Origin: Salegentibacter lacus
GTDB lineage: Bacteria; Bacteroidota; Bacteroidia; Flavobacteriales; Flavobacteriaceae
Assembly: GCF_020164555.1 (NCBI RefSeq)
Contig: NZ_JAIQZB010000005.1
Span: 124,001 to 188,000, forward strand
Length of the DNA stretch: 64,000 nucleotides
Direction of reading: 5' to 3'
This document shows, one piece after another, positions 7,799 to 15,703 of this stretch. The notes beneath the pieces are model-generated. The model worked only from the letters and a program-made list of their open reading frames with translations, had not been told where the DNA came from and ran no database searches. A program made the position numbers and the translations under genes. The stretch's first letter is position 1. Every line of letters starts with the position of its first letter.

Positions 7799-9124
7799 TT
7801 AGTTGATTTTATCTTTTTGCATTAATTCCTTAATTTTTCGCTCTTCCCAATTTTTACCGAGTAAAAGGTTATAGTTAAAAACTGACAGACCGTGAAAAAA
7901 CACGCCTATTCCCCAACCAATTGCCGGGAAAACAACCCATATAAATCCGCTATAGGTCAAGTAATTAAACAATCCCAGAACAGGAATTACAATCAGGTAG
8001 GAAGTTAAATTTCCATAGAATTCGCGCTCTGCTTTTACTTGCTTCTTTGCCCGTAAATAAGCGTCCTCTTTGGCATAAACCGGTGCTTGCTTTTCCATTT
8101 TTACAATTTTAGTTAATAAAGGAAGTTTTACAATAAATACATTATGAGAATTATCGATTTCTATCTTCCTATCGGTAAGCAAATGATAACGTTGCTTAAT
8201 ATTAGAAAGCCCAACTCCACTTCCCCGCTTTAGAATCGCTTTGGGCTGAAGATTATTTTTCACCACCAAATTTCTATCTTCTTCTATAATGCTAATCTCT
8301 AAAGGATTTTCAGAATTTACCGTATTGTGTTTTATGGTATTTTCCAATAGCAATTGAAGCGAAAGTGGAACAACCTTGGCTTCCGGATTTTTTAATACCG
8401 AAGGAAAATTAAACACAATAGCATCTTCAAAACGCATCTTCAGCAAATCCATATAGGTTTTAGCGAATTTTAATTCTTCTTCAAGGTCCACCAGTTCTTT
8501 ATTTTTCTGTTCCAAAACATAGCGGTAAACTTTGGAAAGCGCGCTTGTAAACTTCTGAGCCTGCTCCGGATTTTCATCGATTAACGCACTTAAAACATTT
8601 AAACTATTGAATAAAAAATGAGGATCTAATTGATTTTTAAGGGCATCAAATTTTGCCGAAGCCGTACCGGCGATTATCTTTTGTTCTTTTACTTTCTTTT
8701 CCTGTAAAGCCTTGTAAAAATAAATAAGATGAAAAAACAAGGAAATAATGGTCGTAAAAAGCAATGGAAAAAGATAAAATGACATCCTCTCATTGCCAAA
8801 AAATTCCTGAAATGCAACCCCTTCATAAACTACGTGATGCAGTAACCGACAAATAAAGTATCCTATTAATGTTAAAATTACTGAACCAAAAGCCCCCAAA
8901 AGCACTTTTTTTATGTTGGCATTTTCCCAGGTTATCTTTGCTCCAAACCACCAGAAATAACTGGCGTTTAAATAGGTGAGAATAAAACTGTAGGAAAAAT
9001 AAAGAAGCCAGGTTTCCAGCTCCAGCAATTCTTCAAAATTAAATCCACTGAAGAGAATTTCCAGAAAAAAGATCACCAGGGTAATCGTGATACTGATTTT
9101 TAGAACTTTGAGAAAGAATTTCAT
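7799..9124 (-). CDS. LytS-like histidine kinase with fused C-terminal 2TM domain
   Basis: 441-residue sensor kinase. About four N-terminal transmembrane helices (within residues 5-137) precede a His_kinase module with phosphoacceptor His169 in LDPHFLFNSLN. The ATPase part has the N-box-like LLLENTIKHNTV and a GSGVGLSNIKQRYHLL G-box. After the usual end of such kinases (IVKLPLLTKIVK), the frame continues from Met343 into a full 2TM domain (YLRAKKQVKAEREFY; GWGIGVFFHGL; WEERKIKELM). Members of this kinase family normally stop before that, so this looks like a fusion of two neighbouring genes. It heads the operon with the 2TM gene and LytTR regulator. Confidence 0.9.
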   Translation of the reverse strand: MKFFLKVLKISITITLVIFFLEILFSGFNFEELLELETWLLYFSYSFILTYLNASYFWWFGAKITWENANIKKVLLGAFGSVILTLIGYFICRLLHHVVYEGVAFQEFFGNERMSFYLFPLLFTTIISLFFHLIYFYKALQEKKVKEQKIIAGTASAKFDALKNQLDPHFLFNSLNVLSALIDENPEQAQKFTSALSKVYRYVLEQKNKELVDLEEELKFAKTYMDLLKMRFEDAIVFNFPSVLKNPEAKVVPLSLQLLLENTIKHNTVNSENPLEISIIEEDRNLVVKNNLQPKAILKRGSGVGLSNIKQRYHLLTDRKIEIDNSHNVFIVKLPLLTKIVKMEKQAPVYAKEDAYLRAKKQVKAEREFYGNLTSYLIVIPVLGLFNYLTYSGFIWVVFPAIGWGIGVFFHGLSVFNYNLLLGKNWEERKIKELMQKDKIN

Positions 9125-9284
9125 CGATTTCTATTTACAAGGCTAAGATGCGAGAAAGTCATTTTCTTTACTAATTAAAATTTCTGAATTGTAGAAAATC
9201 TAAACTGAACTGTTTTTGTTCTTTAGAACCGGTTTAAACTATAGGGAAAACTCGGGTTTAAATTTTCCTTAACATAAAAATCAA

Positions 9285-9292
9285 TAATTTAG
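9285..9292 (+). promoter_or_regulatory. candidate promoter -7 element for the hemerythrin gene
   Basis: TAATTTAG, identical to the -7 element of the SOD promoter at 4385 and one base from consensus, lies 23 bases before the start codon. The upstream element is only a weak TTTT at 9263-9266. Confidence 0.4.
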
Positions 9293-9315
9293 AACCTTAA
9301 CCAACACCCTAAATT

Positions 9316-9750
9316 ATGAATATTTTTGAAGCATTACGCCAGGAACACGAAATACAACGCCATCTTGTAGCCAAGTTGGTAGAAACCCAAGGCGATACCG
9401 AAGAAAGAAAAAAGATCTTTGAGCAGTTAAAACACGAATTAAAGATTCACGCTGATGCTGAAGAAAGGCACTTTTATATCCCTCTAATCAAGAAAGACCT
9501 TACACAGGAAAAAGCCAGGCACAGTGTGGCCGAACATCACGAGATGGATGAGCTTATTGAGCAATTGGAAGATACAGAAATGGACGCTTCTAACTGGCTG
9601 AAAATCGCAAAAGAGCTTGAGCATAAGGTAATTCATCATTTAGATGAAGAAGAGCAGGAAGTTTTTCAAATGGCCGGAAAAGCCCTAACCGATAACCAAA
9701 AGACCAGCCTTGCCGAAGATTATAACAAGGAAATAAAGAAAATGAGATAA
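9316..9750 (+). CDS. hemerythrin HHE-domain protein
   Basis: Small soluble four-helix protein of 144 residues. It has the spaced His/Glu ligands of a di-iron HHE cation-binding domain: QEHEIQRH near residue 10, HELKIHADAEERHFY near 40-53, AEHHEMDE near 75 and HKVIHHLDEEE near 105-115. Such proteins bind oxygen or nitric oxide, or protect iron-sulphur centres; which applies here cannot be told. It is a monocistronic gene facing the NADH dehydrogenase gene, with a shared terminator between them. A candidate promoter resembling that of the SOD gene lies just upstream. Confidence 0.9.
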   Translation: MNIFEALRQEHEIQRHLVAKLVETQGDTEERKKIFEQLKHELKIHADAEERHFYIPLIKKDLTQEKARHSVAEHHEMDELIEQLEDTEMDASNWLKIAKELEHKVIHHLDEEEQEVFQMAGKALTDNQKTSLAEDYNKEIKKMR

Positions 9751-9775
9751 TACTGGAAATGAAAATTTGAATACT

Positions 9776-9814
9776 AAAATGCAGTTAAGCGAAAATTTCA
9801 CTTAACTGCATTTT
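9776..9814. terminator. bidirectional terminator between convergent genes
   Basis: Perfect 14-bp inverted repeat (AAAATGCAGTTAAG at 9776-9789 with its complement at 9801-9814) with an 11-base loop. A T-run follows on the plus strand and A/T-rich flanks on the other side. It separates the hemerythrin gene from the oppositely oriented NADH dehydrogenase gene. Confidence 0.88.
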
Positions 9815-9817
9815 TAT

Positions 9818-11125
9818 TTATATCTCTTCTTTATCTACTTTCATTTGATTTTCATAACCTTTAAACGGTCTGATTATCAGTCGGGCGGCCTTATCGTAAT
9901 TCCAGTAATTATAAAGCCAGTTAAAGAAAGTCACTAAACGGTTTCTAAAGCCAATAAGGAACCAAAGGTGTACGAACATCCAGATGAACCAGGCGAAAAA
10001 TCCACTAAACGAGCCCTGTTCTAGATCTACAACCGCACGGTTTCTTCCAACCGTGGCCATAGTTCCTTTATCTTTATATTTAAAAGGTTCAAGTTTTTTA
10101 CCTTCAACGATATTCATAATATTTTTTGCCAAATGTTTCCCCTGCTGAATTGCCGGCTGGGCAACCATAGGATGACCTTTCGGGTAATCTTTGGTTTGCA
10201 TTAAGGCGATATCACCAATGGCGAAAACATTATCATAACCATTAATTTGATTAAAAGCGTTCACCTCATACCTGTTTGCTTTTTCTACTAAAGCTTCAGC
10301 ACTTAAGCCTTTTACCGGTGCCCCAGTTACTCCAGCGGCCCAGATAAAAGTTTCAGTTTTTAAGGTAAGATCTGTATTGGTTGTTACTAAATGCCCATCA
10401 TATTCTTCTACCATTGTATTCAGGTGAACTTTCACTCCAAGTTCTTCAAGAAATTCGTGGGCTTTTCTGGATGCTTTTTCACTCATTGGCGGTAAAACCC
10501 TATCCAGGCCTTCCAGGAGATGAATATTCATCTCAGTTGGATTTATATCAGGATAATCGTTGGGCACAATATGGTTCTTCAATTCAGCAATTGCACCACT
10601 AAGTTCTACTCCGGTTGGGCCTGCTCCTACCAAAACAAAGTTCAGCAGTGCTTTTCTTAGTTCTGGATCATCAGTAATTACAGCCTGTTCTAAATTTTCG
10701 AGAATTAGACTTCGAATATTCAATGCCTGCGGAACGGTTTTCATCCACATCCCGTTCTTCTCAATACTTTTATTTCCGAAGAAATTGGTTTTAGAACCGG
10801 TAGCAATCACCAGGTAATCGTAAATCAAATCCCCAATAGTAGTTTCTATATAGCTTTTTTCAGTATTAATAGATTTAACCTCGGCCATCCTAAAAATACA
10901 TTTCTTACTATTTCGCGTAATCTTGCGCATAGGATAAGCAATAGAATCTGGCTCTAAACCAGAGGTAGAAACCTGGTAAAGTAAAGGCTGAAAAGTATGA
11001 TAATTGTGACGATCTAAAATCACAGTTTGCACATCTTCGCCTATTAGTTTACGTACCATTGCCATTCCAGCAAAGCCGCCACCAATAATAACGACTCTCG
11101 GTAAATTTGTTCTTGGAATATTCAT
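9818..11125 (-). CDS. ndh: type II NADH:quinone oxidoreductase (NAD(P)/FAD-dependent)
   Basis: Non-proton-pumping NADH dehydrogenase feeding electrons to menaquinone at the inner membrane. The FAD site VVIIGGGFAGM is at residues 11-21, the NADH site VLVGAGPTGVELSG follows near 165, and a C-terminal GDIA segment contacts the flavin. The C-terminal aromatic helix (FFAWFIWMFVHLWFLIGF) is the usual membrane anchor. The start is set at 11125 (MNIPRTNLPRVV), giving 435 residues as in relatives. The frame stays open to 11185, but that extension looks unconserved. It is a single gene with divergent sigma-factor gene upstream. Confidence 0.88.
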   Translation of the reverse strand: MNIPRTNLPRVVIIGGGFAGMAMVRKLIGEDVQTVILDRHNYHTFQPLLYQVSTSGLEPDSIAYPMRKITRNSKKCIFRMAEVKSINTEKSYIETTIGDLIYDYLVIATGSKTNFFGNKSIEKNGMWMKTVPQALNIRSLILENLEQAVITDDPELRKALLNFVLVGAGPTGVELSGAIAELKNHIVPNDYPDINPTEMNIHLLEGLDRVLPPMSEKASRKAHEFLEELGVKVHLNTMVEEYDGHLVTTNTDLTLKTETFIWAAGVTGAPVKGLSAEALVEKANRYEVNAFNQINGYDNVFAIGDIALMQTKDYPKGHPMVAQPAIQQGKHLAKNIMNIVEGKKLEPFKYKDKGTMATVGRNRAVVDLEQGSFSGFFAWFIWMFVHLWFLIGFRNRLVTFFNWLYNYWNYDKAARLIIRPFKGYENQMKVDKEEI

Positions 11126-11301
11126 AAAGGTTTGTTTTCCTCGATAATCGAGATTTAAAATACCTTCTTTTATGGAGGTAGTCACCCAAATTTAAGTTTT
11201 CTCCTGCTTTGGCTGAAAAAATATGGCTGCATTAACTATACTTTATACTTTTTTGTAACATTGCAGCCTCTTATACTACATATAAGAGCTAACCAATTAA
11301 T

Positions 11302-11796
11302 GTGGATAAGGAATTAGAACATCAGTTTGTAAAAAACCTGGAGAAACACCAGAATATTGCGCATAAAATTTGCCGTATATATACGAATAATCAAGATTCG
11401 CATAATGATCTTTTTCAGGAAATTACCATTCAGCTCTGGAAAGCTTACCCCAAGTTTAGGGGTGAAGCAAAATTTAGCACCTGGATGTACAGGGTTGCCC
11501 TAAATACTGCCATCACGTTATACCGAAAGAAAAAAAGAAGTATAAAAACGCAGGATTTTGATACGGTAGATTTTAAGATAAAGGCGGAGGAATATGACGA
11601 TGAAACCGAGCAGCAATTAAAAGTGATGTATTCTGCAATTCAAGAATTAAATGATATTGAAAAGGCCCTTGTTTTCTTATACCTCGAAGATAAAAATTAC
11701 AGGGATATTTCTGAAACCCTTGGTATTACTGAAGTAAATGCACGAGTGAAGATGAACAGGGTGAAAACGAAGTTAAAAAACATTTTAAATCCGTAG
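11302..11796 (+). CDS. ECF-like RNA polymerase sigma factor, GTG start
   Basis: 164-residue sigma-70 family protein. Region 2 covers about residues 15-85 (DLFQEITIQLWKAYPKF; FSTWMYRVALNTAI). Region 4 near the C-terminus has YRDISETLGITEVNARVKMNRV. The GTG at 11302 is chosen because the overlapping ATG at 11300 runs into a stop after five codons, and the GTG gives the conserved N-terminus. It is followed 6 bases later by a small membrane protein gene that may act as its regulator, forming a second sigma module within 6 kb of the one at 5165. The signal it responds to is unknown. Confidence 0.88.
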   Translation: MDKELEHQFVKNLEKHQNIAHKICRIYTNNQDSHNDLFQEITIQLWKAYPKFRGEAKFSTWMYRVALNTAITLYRKKKRSIKTQDFDTVDFKIKAEEYDDETEQQLKVMYSAIQELNDIEKALVFLYLEDKNYRDISETLGITEVNARVKMNRVKTKLKNILNP

Positions 11797-11802
11797 AGAA
11801 TA

Positions 11803-12441
11803 ATGGATGGACTGGATTTATTAAAAAAGGATTGGAAAAAACGGGAAGGTAATATTCCTCAACTTTCCTATAATGAAATTTACAAGATGCTGTGGAAGCG
11901 CTCATCTTCAATTGTAAAATGGATTTTTGTAATTAGTATTCTTGAGTTTCTATTTTGGGCACTCATTAATATTTTTATGGCCGATCATGAATACTGGGCA
12001 GAGATGGAACGGATTCATCTTAAAGAATTTACGGTAATAACTTATGTCATTAATTATGCAATAACTTTTTTCTTTATTTTTTGTTTTTATAAAAATTATC
12101 GAAGAATATCTTCTACTGATAATGTAGCAAAATTGATGAAGAATATCTTACGCACCAGAAAAACGGTAAAATATTATATAGGTTACGTTTTAATTTCAAC
12201 AGCACTAATTACAGTTATTTACACCTATTTTTTTATGAATTATCACGCAAGTACCACTGTGGTAGAGGATGTAGAAAAATACAGTTTTACGCCGCTACAA
12301 TGGCTAATGTTTGCTGGAATAATTTTAGGTGGGTTAGCAGTTTTCCTCGGAATTATATGGTTATTCTACCGGGTTGTTTATGGGATTTTGTTACGCCGAT
12401 TGAATAAAAACTACAAAGAGTTAAAGAAATTAGAGGTTTAG
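11803..12441 (+). CDS. membrane protein paired with the sigma factor (possible anti-sigma)
   Basis: 212-residue protein with a soluble, basic N-terminus (MDGLDLLKKDWKKREGNIPQ) and about four transmembrane helices (near residues 39-58, 76-93, 125-145, 165-190). It has no recognisable enzyme motif. It starts 6 bases after the sigma-factor gene, and similar genes accompany such sigma factors in other Flavobacteriia. A role as membrane-bound anti-sigma factor through the N-terminal segment is therefore plausible but unproven. A hairpin terminator lies downstream at 12647. Confidence 0.7.
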   Translation: MDGLDLLKKDWKKREGNIPQLSYNEIYKMLWKRSSSIVKWIFVISILEFLFWALINIFMADHEYWAEMERIHLKEFTVITYVINYAITFFFIFCFYKNYRRISSTDNVAKLMKNILRTRKTVKYYIGYVLISTALITVIYTYFFMNYHASTTVVEDVEKYSFTPLQWLMFAGIILGGLAVFLGIIWLFYRVVYGILLRRLNKNYKELKKLEV

Positions 12442-12550
12442 ATAACTACCTAGTTATTATAATTTGAAAGTAGAATCACCTTTATTATTTATTATTCCTA
12501 AATCGTTATTCATAACTGGTTTCAGGGTCTAAGTTTAGCTGAAAGTTAGA

Positions 12551-12569
12551 TGCTGAATCAAGTTCAGCA
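12551..12569. repeat. short palindromic element (REP-like)
   Basis: TGCTGAA and TTCAGCA flank a 5-base spacer in the middle of a 261-base intergenic region. The sequence resembles short palindromic repeats that I recall being dispersed in flavobacterial genomes. I see only this one clear copy in the window. Confidence 0.4.
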
Positions 12570-12646
12570 GGACTGTTCTTTCTAGGCGAAAGTGGTGATT
12601 AATAATACCAGCGCCAGTTTAAACTTCAGGCTATAAAATAGAAAAT

Positions 12647-12679
12647 GGCTGTTTGAGTTAATCAAACAGCCACTTTTTT
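12647..12679. terminator. terminator between convergent genes
   Basis: Perfect 10-bp stem (GGCTGTTTGA at 12647-12656 with TCAAACAGCC at 12662-12671), 5-base loop and six Ts on the plus strand. Four As precede it on the plus strand, so it may also serve the minus-strand lpd transcript weakly. Confidence 0.82.
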
Positions 12680-12702
12680 ATATAAAACTTTCTTAAAATT
12701 GT

Positions 12703-14109
12703 CTATACGTGAAGCGCACGGTTATCGGTAGCGGCCAGGGCGGCTTCCTTAACGGCTTCAGCATAAGTTGGGTGAGCATGACTCATTCTAGCGATATCTT
12801 CAGCAGATGCTCTGTATTCCATTGCGGTCACAGCTTCAGCAATAAGATCGGCAGTACGGGCACCAATCATATGTACACCTAAAACCTCATCGGTTTTTTC
12901 ATCGGCAAGGATTTTTACAAATCCGTCTGTATCTCCACTTGCTCTGGAACGTCCAAGAGCACGCATAGGGAATTTACCTTCTTTATATTTAACGCCATCT
13001 TCCTTAAGTTGTTCTTCGGTTTTACCTACAGAAGCAACTTCAGGCCAGGTATAAACCACACCCGGAATCAGGTTATAATCAATATGTGGTTTTTGTCCGG
13101 CAATTGTTTCAGCAACAAAAGTTCCCTCTTCTTCGGCTTTATGAGCCAGCATCGCACCTTTTACCACATCACCAATAGCATAAATGTTATCTGTATTGGT
13201 TTGCAGATGTTCGTTTACCTCAATTCTACCTTTATCATCAACTTTTACTCCGGCAGCATCAGCATTTAAACCATCGGTAAAAGGTTTACGTCCTACTGAA
13301 ACAAGGCAGTAATCTGCTTTTATTTCAATTTCTTTATCCTTTTTATCGTCAGCTTTTATAATGATCTCATCATCTTTACGCTCTACTGATTTCACTTTGG
13401 TAGAAGTATGGAATTTTACACCCTGCTTCTTAAGTACTTTTTGAAGTTCTTTTGAAAGTGCAGCATCCATTGTAGGAATAATTCGGTCTAAAAATTCAAC
13501 AACAGTAACCTCAGCTCCCAAACGACGGTAAACCTGACCTAATTCCAGGCCAATTACACCACCGCCAATTACGACCATATGCTTAGGAATTTCCTTTAAT
13601 TTTAAAGCTTCAGTAGAAGTAATTATTCGTTCTTTATCCAGCTCGATAAACGGAAGGTTGGCCGGTTTTGAACCTGTAGCGATAATTGTTTTCGCAGCCT
13701 CGATGGTTTCAGTTTTACCATCGTTTTTCTCAATATTGATGTGGGTTTTATCCTTAAAAGATCCAACACCTTCAAAAACATCAATCTTATTTTTATCCAT
13801 CAGGAACTTCACCCCGTCGCAAGTCTGGCTCACAACCGAAGATTTACGTTCCATCATTTTTTTAAGGTTTACTTTTACCTCACCCGGTATATCTATCCCA
13901 TGTTCTTCAAAATGTTCTACAGCATCGTGGTAATGGTGAGAAGAATCCAGTAGAGCTTTACTTGGAATACAACCTACATTTAGGCAGGTTCCACCCAGAG
14001 TTGAATATTTTTCTATGATAGCAGTTTTCATTCCCAGTTGCGCGCAGCGTATAGCGGCCACATATCCTCCCGGGCCAGAACCTATAACTGCAACATCATA
14101 TTTACTCAT
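12703..14109 (-). CDS. lpdA: dihydrolipoyl dehydrogenase (E3)
   Basis: Flavoprotein of 468 residues that reoxidises lipoamide in 2-oxo acid dehydrogenase and glycine-cleavage complexes. The FAD site VAVIGSGPGGYVAA is at residues 6-19, and the redox-active disulphide lies in GGTCLNVGCIPSK near residue 40. The NAD site is VVIGGGVIGLELGQ near 180, and the C-terminal catalytic His-Glu pair lies in HAHPTYAEAVKEA near 447. No E1 or E2 gene is nearby, so it is probably a shared E3. It has its own strong promoter at 14149 and is separated from the dehydrogenase gene upstream by 88 bases. Confidence 0.96.
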   Translation of the reverse strand: MSKYDVAVIGSGPGGYVAAIRCAQLGMKTAIIEKYSTLGGTCLNVGCIPSKALLDSSHHYHDAVEHFEEHGIDIPGEVKVNLKKMMERKSSVVSQTCDGVKFLMDKNKIDVFEGVGSFKDKTHINIEKNDGKTETIEAAKTIIATGSKPANLPFIELDKERIITSTEALKLKEIPKHMVVIGGGVIGLELGQVYRRLGAEVTVVEFLDRIIPTMDAALSKELQKVLKKQGVKFHTSTKVKSVERKDDEIIIKADDKKDKEIEIKADYCLVSVGRKPFTDGLNADAAGVKVDDKGRIEVNEHLQTNTDNIYAIGDVVKGAMLAHKAEEEGTFVAETIAGQKPHIDYNLIPGVVYTWPEVASVGKTEEQLKEDGVKYKEGKFPMRALGRSRASGDTDGFVKILADEKTDEVLGVHMIGARTADLIAEAVTAMEYRASAEDIARMSHAHPTYAEAVKEAALAATDNRALHV

Positions 14110-14148
14110 AATTCTATTTTTTATGTTGATTTTTTAACAAAGTGAACA

Positions 14149-14179
14149 CAAAAGTACAACTATTCGGGGCAATGACCAA
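14149..14179 (-). promoter_or_regulatory. Bacteroidota-type promoter for lpdA
   Basis: On the minus strand TTG (14179-14177) lies 20 bases before TACTTTTG (14156-14149), a perfect TAnnTTTG. The start codon is 40 bases downstream. Confidence 0.7.
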
Positions 14180-14197
14180 TGCTCATAAAATTATGAT

Positions 14198-15556
14198 TTA
14201 GGCTTTAACATAAACTGTTTTCTTATTAACAAACTCCATCATTCCTTCTTTAGCTAACTCGCGGCCATAGCCAGATCGCTTGGTTCCACCAAAGGGAAGT
14301 CGGGGATCAGATTTTACCAGCTCATTAACAAAATAGGCGCCATCTCTAACCTTATCAGCCATTTGCATAGCTTTTTCAATATCCTTTGTAAAAACCGTAG
14401 TTCCCAGTCCAAACTTTGATTTCTCTGAAAGTTCAAAAGCTTCTTCTATGCTTTTTACTTTAATAATCGCTGCGAGTGGTCCAAATGTTTCTTCATCGAA
14501 AGCGGCCATTCCCGGTTTTACATTTCCAAGTAAGGTAGGCTGATGGAAACAATGATCCTGTTCCCCACCAAGTAACAATTCAGCTCCCTGTTCCAAAGAT
14601 CTTTTTACCTGACTTTGAAGTTGATCTGCGAGATCTTTTCTGGCAAGCGGACCAACCTGGGTAGTATCGTCCATAATATCTCCTGCCTTTAACTCACTTA
14701 CTGCAGCCTTGAATTTAGAAACAAACTCATCGTAAATTCCTTCCACTAGAATAAAACGTTTCGCGGCGATACAGCTTTGTCCGCAGTTTAACATCCTTGC
14801 AGAAACTGCTGTTTTAACAGCGCGATCTATATCGGCATCTTCCCAAACAATAAAAGAATTATTACCGCCTAACTCGAGTAAACTCTTTTTTATATATTTT
14901 CCCGAAAGTTGCGCCACTGCCGATCCTGCAGCTTCACTTCCGGTTAAGGTAACCGCTTGAACTGCATCGTGAGCGATAATCATTTCGGTTTGATCGTGAT
15001 GTACAATTAAATTCTGAAAAACTCCTTTTGGATATCCAGCTTTTGTAAAAACCTCTTCAATCTTTTTAGCACAGCCAAAAACATTTGGTGCGTGTTTTAA
15101 AATTCCGGTATTTCCAGCGGTAAGTGTTGGTGCGGCAAACCTAAAAACCTGCCAGAATGGAAAATTCCAGGGCATAATAGCGAATACACTTCCTATGGGA
15201 TCGTGCCTAACATAGCTATGAGTGGCATCTGTTTTTATCTCTTCAGGAGCGAGAAATTCTGCAGCATTTTCAGTATAATAATCACAAACCCAGGCGCATT
15301 TATTAACCTCAGCCCTGGATTCAGAAATTGGTTTCCCCATTTCCTGAGTAATCATTTGTGCATACTCTTCAACATTATCCCTTAAAACCTGTGCGGCTTT
15401 CTTTAAAAGTTCGGTTCTTGAAGAAAGAAGTGTCTTGCTCCAATCCTTAAATGCTTCTCCTGAAAGGTCTAAAACCTTTGTAGTTTCTTCTGCTGTTTGC
15501 GCAGTATACTTTCCAACCTGTTCTCCGTTATAGGGGTTTGTGCTATAAAATTCCAT
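14198..15556 (-). CDS. NAD(P)-dependent succinate-semialdehyde-type aldehyde dehydrogenase
   Basis: Aldehyde dehydrogenase superfamily enzyme of 452 residues, matching the shorter GabD/Sad-like group. Visible motifs are the nucleotide-binding AIMPWNFPFWQ near residue 126, the general-base glutamate in LLELGGNN near 227, and the nucleophile cysteine in NCGQSCIAAKR near 262. EETFGPLAA follows near 358. Oxidation of succinate semialdehyde or a similar omega-oxo acid to the carboxylate is the expected reaction. It lies just past the terminator of the transaminase/decarboxylase operon, so it is separately transcribed or reached by read-through. It could still complete that pathway by oxidising the aldehyde made by the GabT-type enzyme (inference). 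Confidence 0.9.
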   Translation of the reverse strand: MEFYSTNPYNGEQVGKYTAQTAEETTKVLDLSGEAFKDWSKTLLSSRTELLKKAAQVLRDNVEEYAQMITQEMGKPISESRAEVNKCAWVCDYYTENAAEFLAPEEIKTDATHSYVRHDPIGSVFAIMPWNFPFWQVFRFAAPTLTAGNTGILKHAPNVFGCAKKIEEVFTKAGYPKGVFQNLIVHHDQTEMIIAHDAVQAVTLTGSEAAGSAVAQLSGKYIKKSLLELGGNNSFIVWEDADIDRAVKTAVSARMLNCGQSCIAAKRFILVEGIYDEFVSKFKAAVSELKAGDIMDDTTQVGPLARKDLADQLQSQVKRSLEQGAELLLGGEQDHCFHQPTLLGNVKPGMAAFDEETFGPLAAIIKVKSIEEAFELSEKSKFGLGTTVFTKDIEKAMQMADKVRDGAYFVNELVKSDPRLPFGGTKRSGYGRELAKEGMMEFVNKKTVYVKA

Positions 15557-15614
15557 TGTGTTTTATTTTTTATTAGGACTGACATGAATTAGAAATGAAA
15601 ATAAGGAACTAACT

Positions 15615-15669
15615 AAAAAAACCTGGTGTTATGAATAATAGCAAAATCCATTATTTATAACACCAGGTT
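15615..15669 (-). terminator. strong terminator ending the transaminase/decarboxylase/C45 operon
   Basis: Perfect 13-bp stem (15620-15632 with 15657-15669), extended inward by a wobble pair and six more pairs. On the minus strand it is followed by a run of six Ts. It lies 35 bases after the C45 gene stop and 59 bases before the aldehyde dehydrogenase start. Confidence 0.9.
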
Positions 15670-15703
15670 CTATAGGAATATATTTAAACTCAATAAATAA
15701 AAA

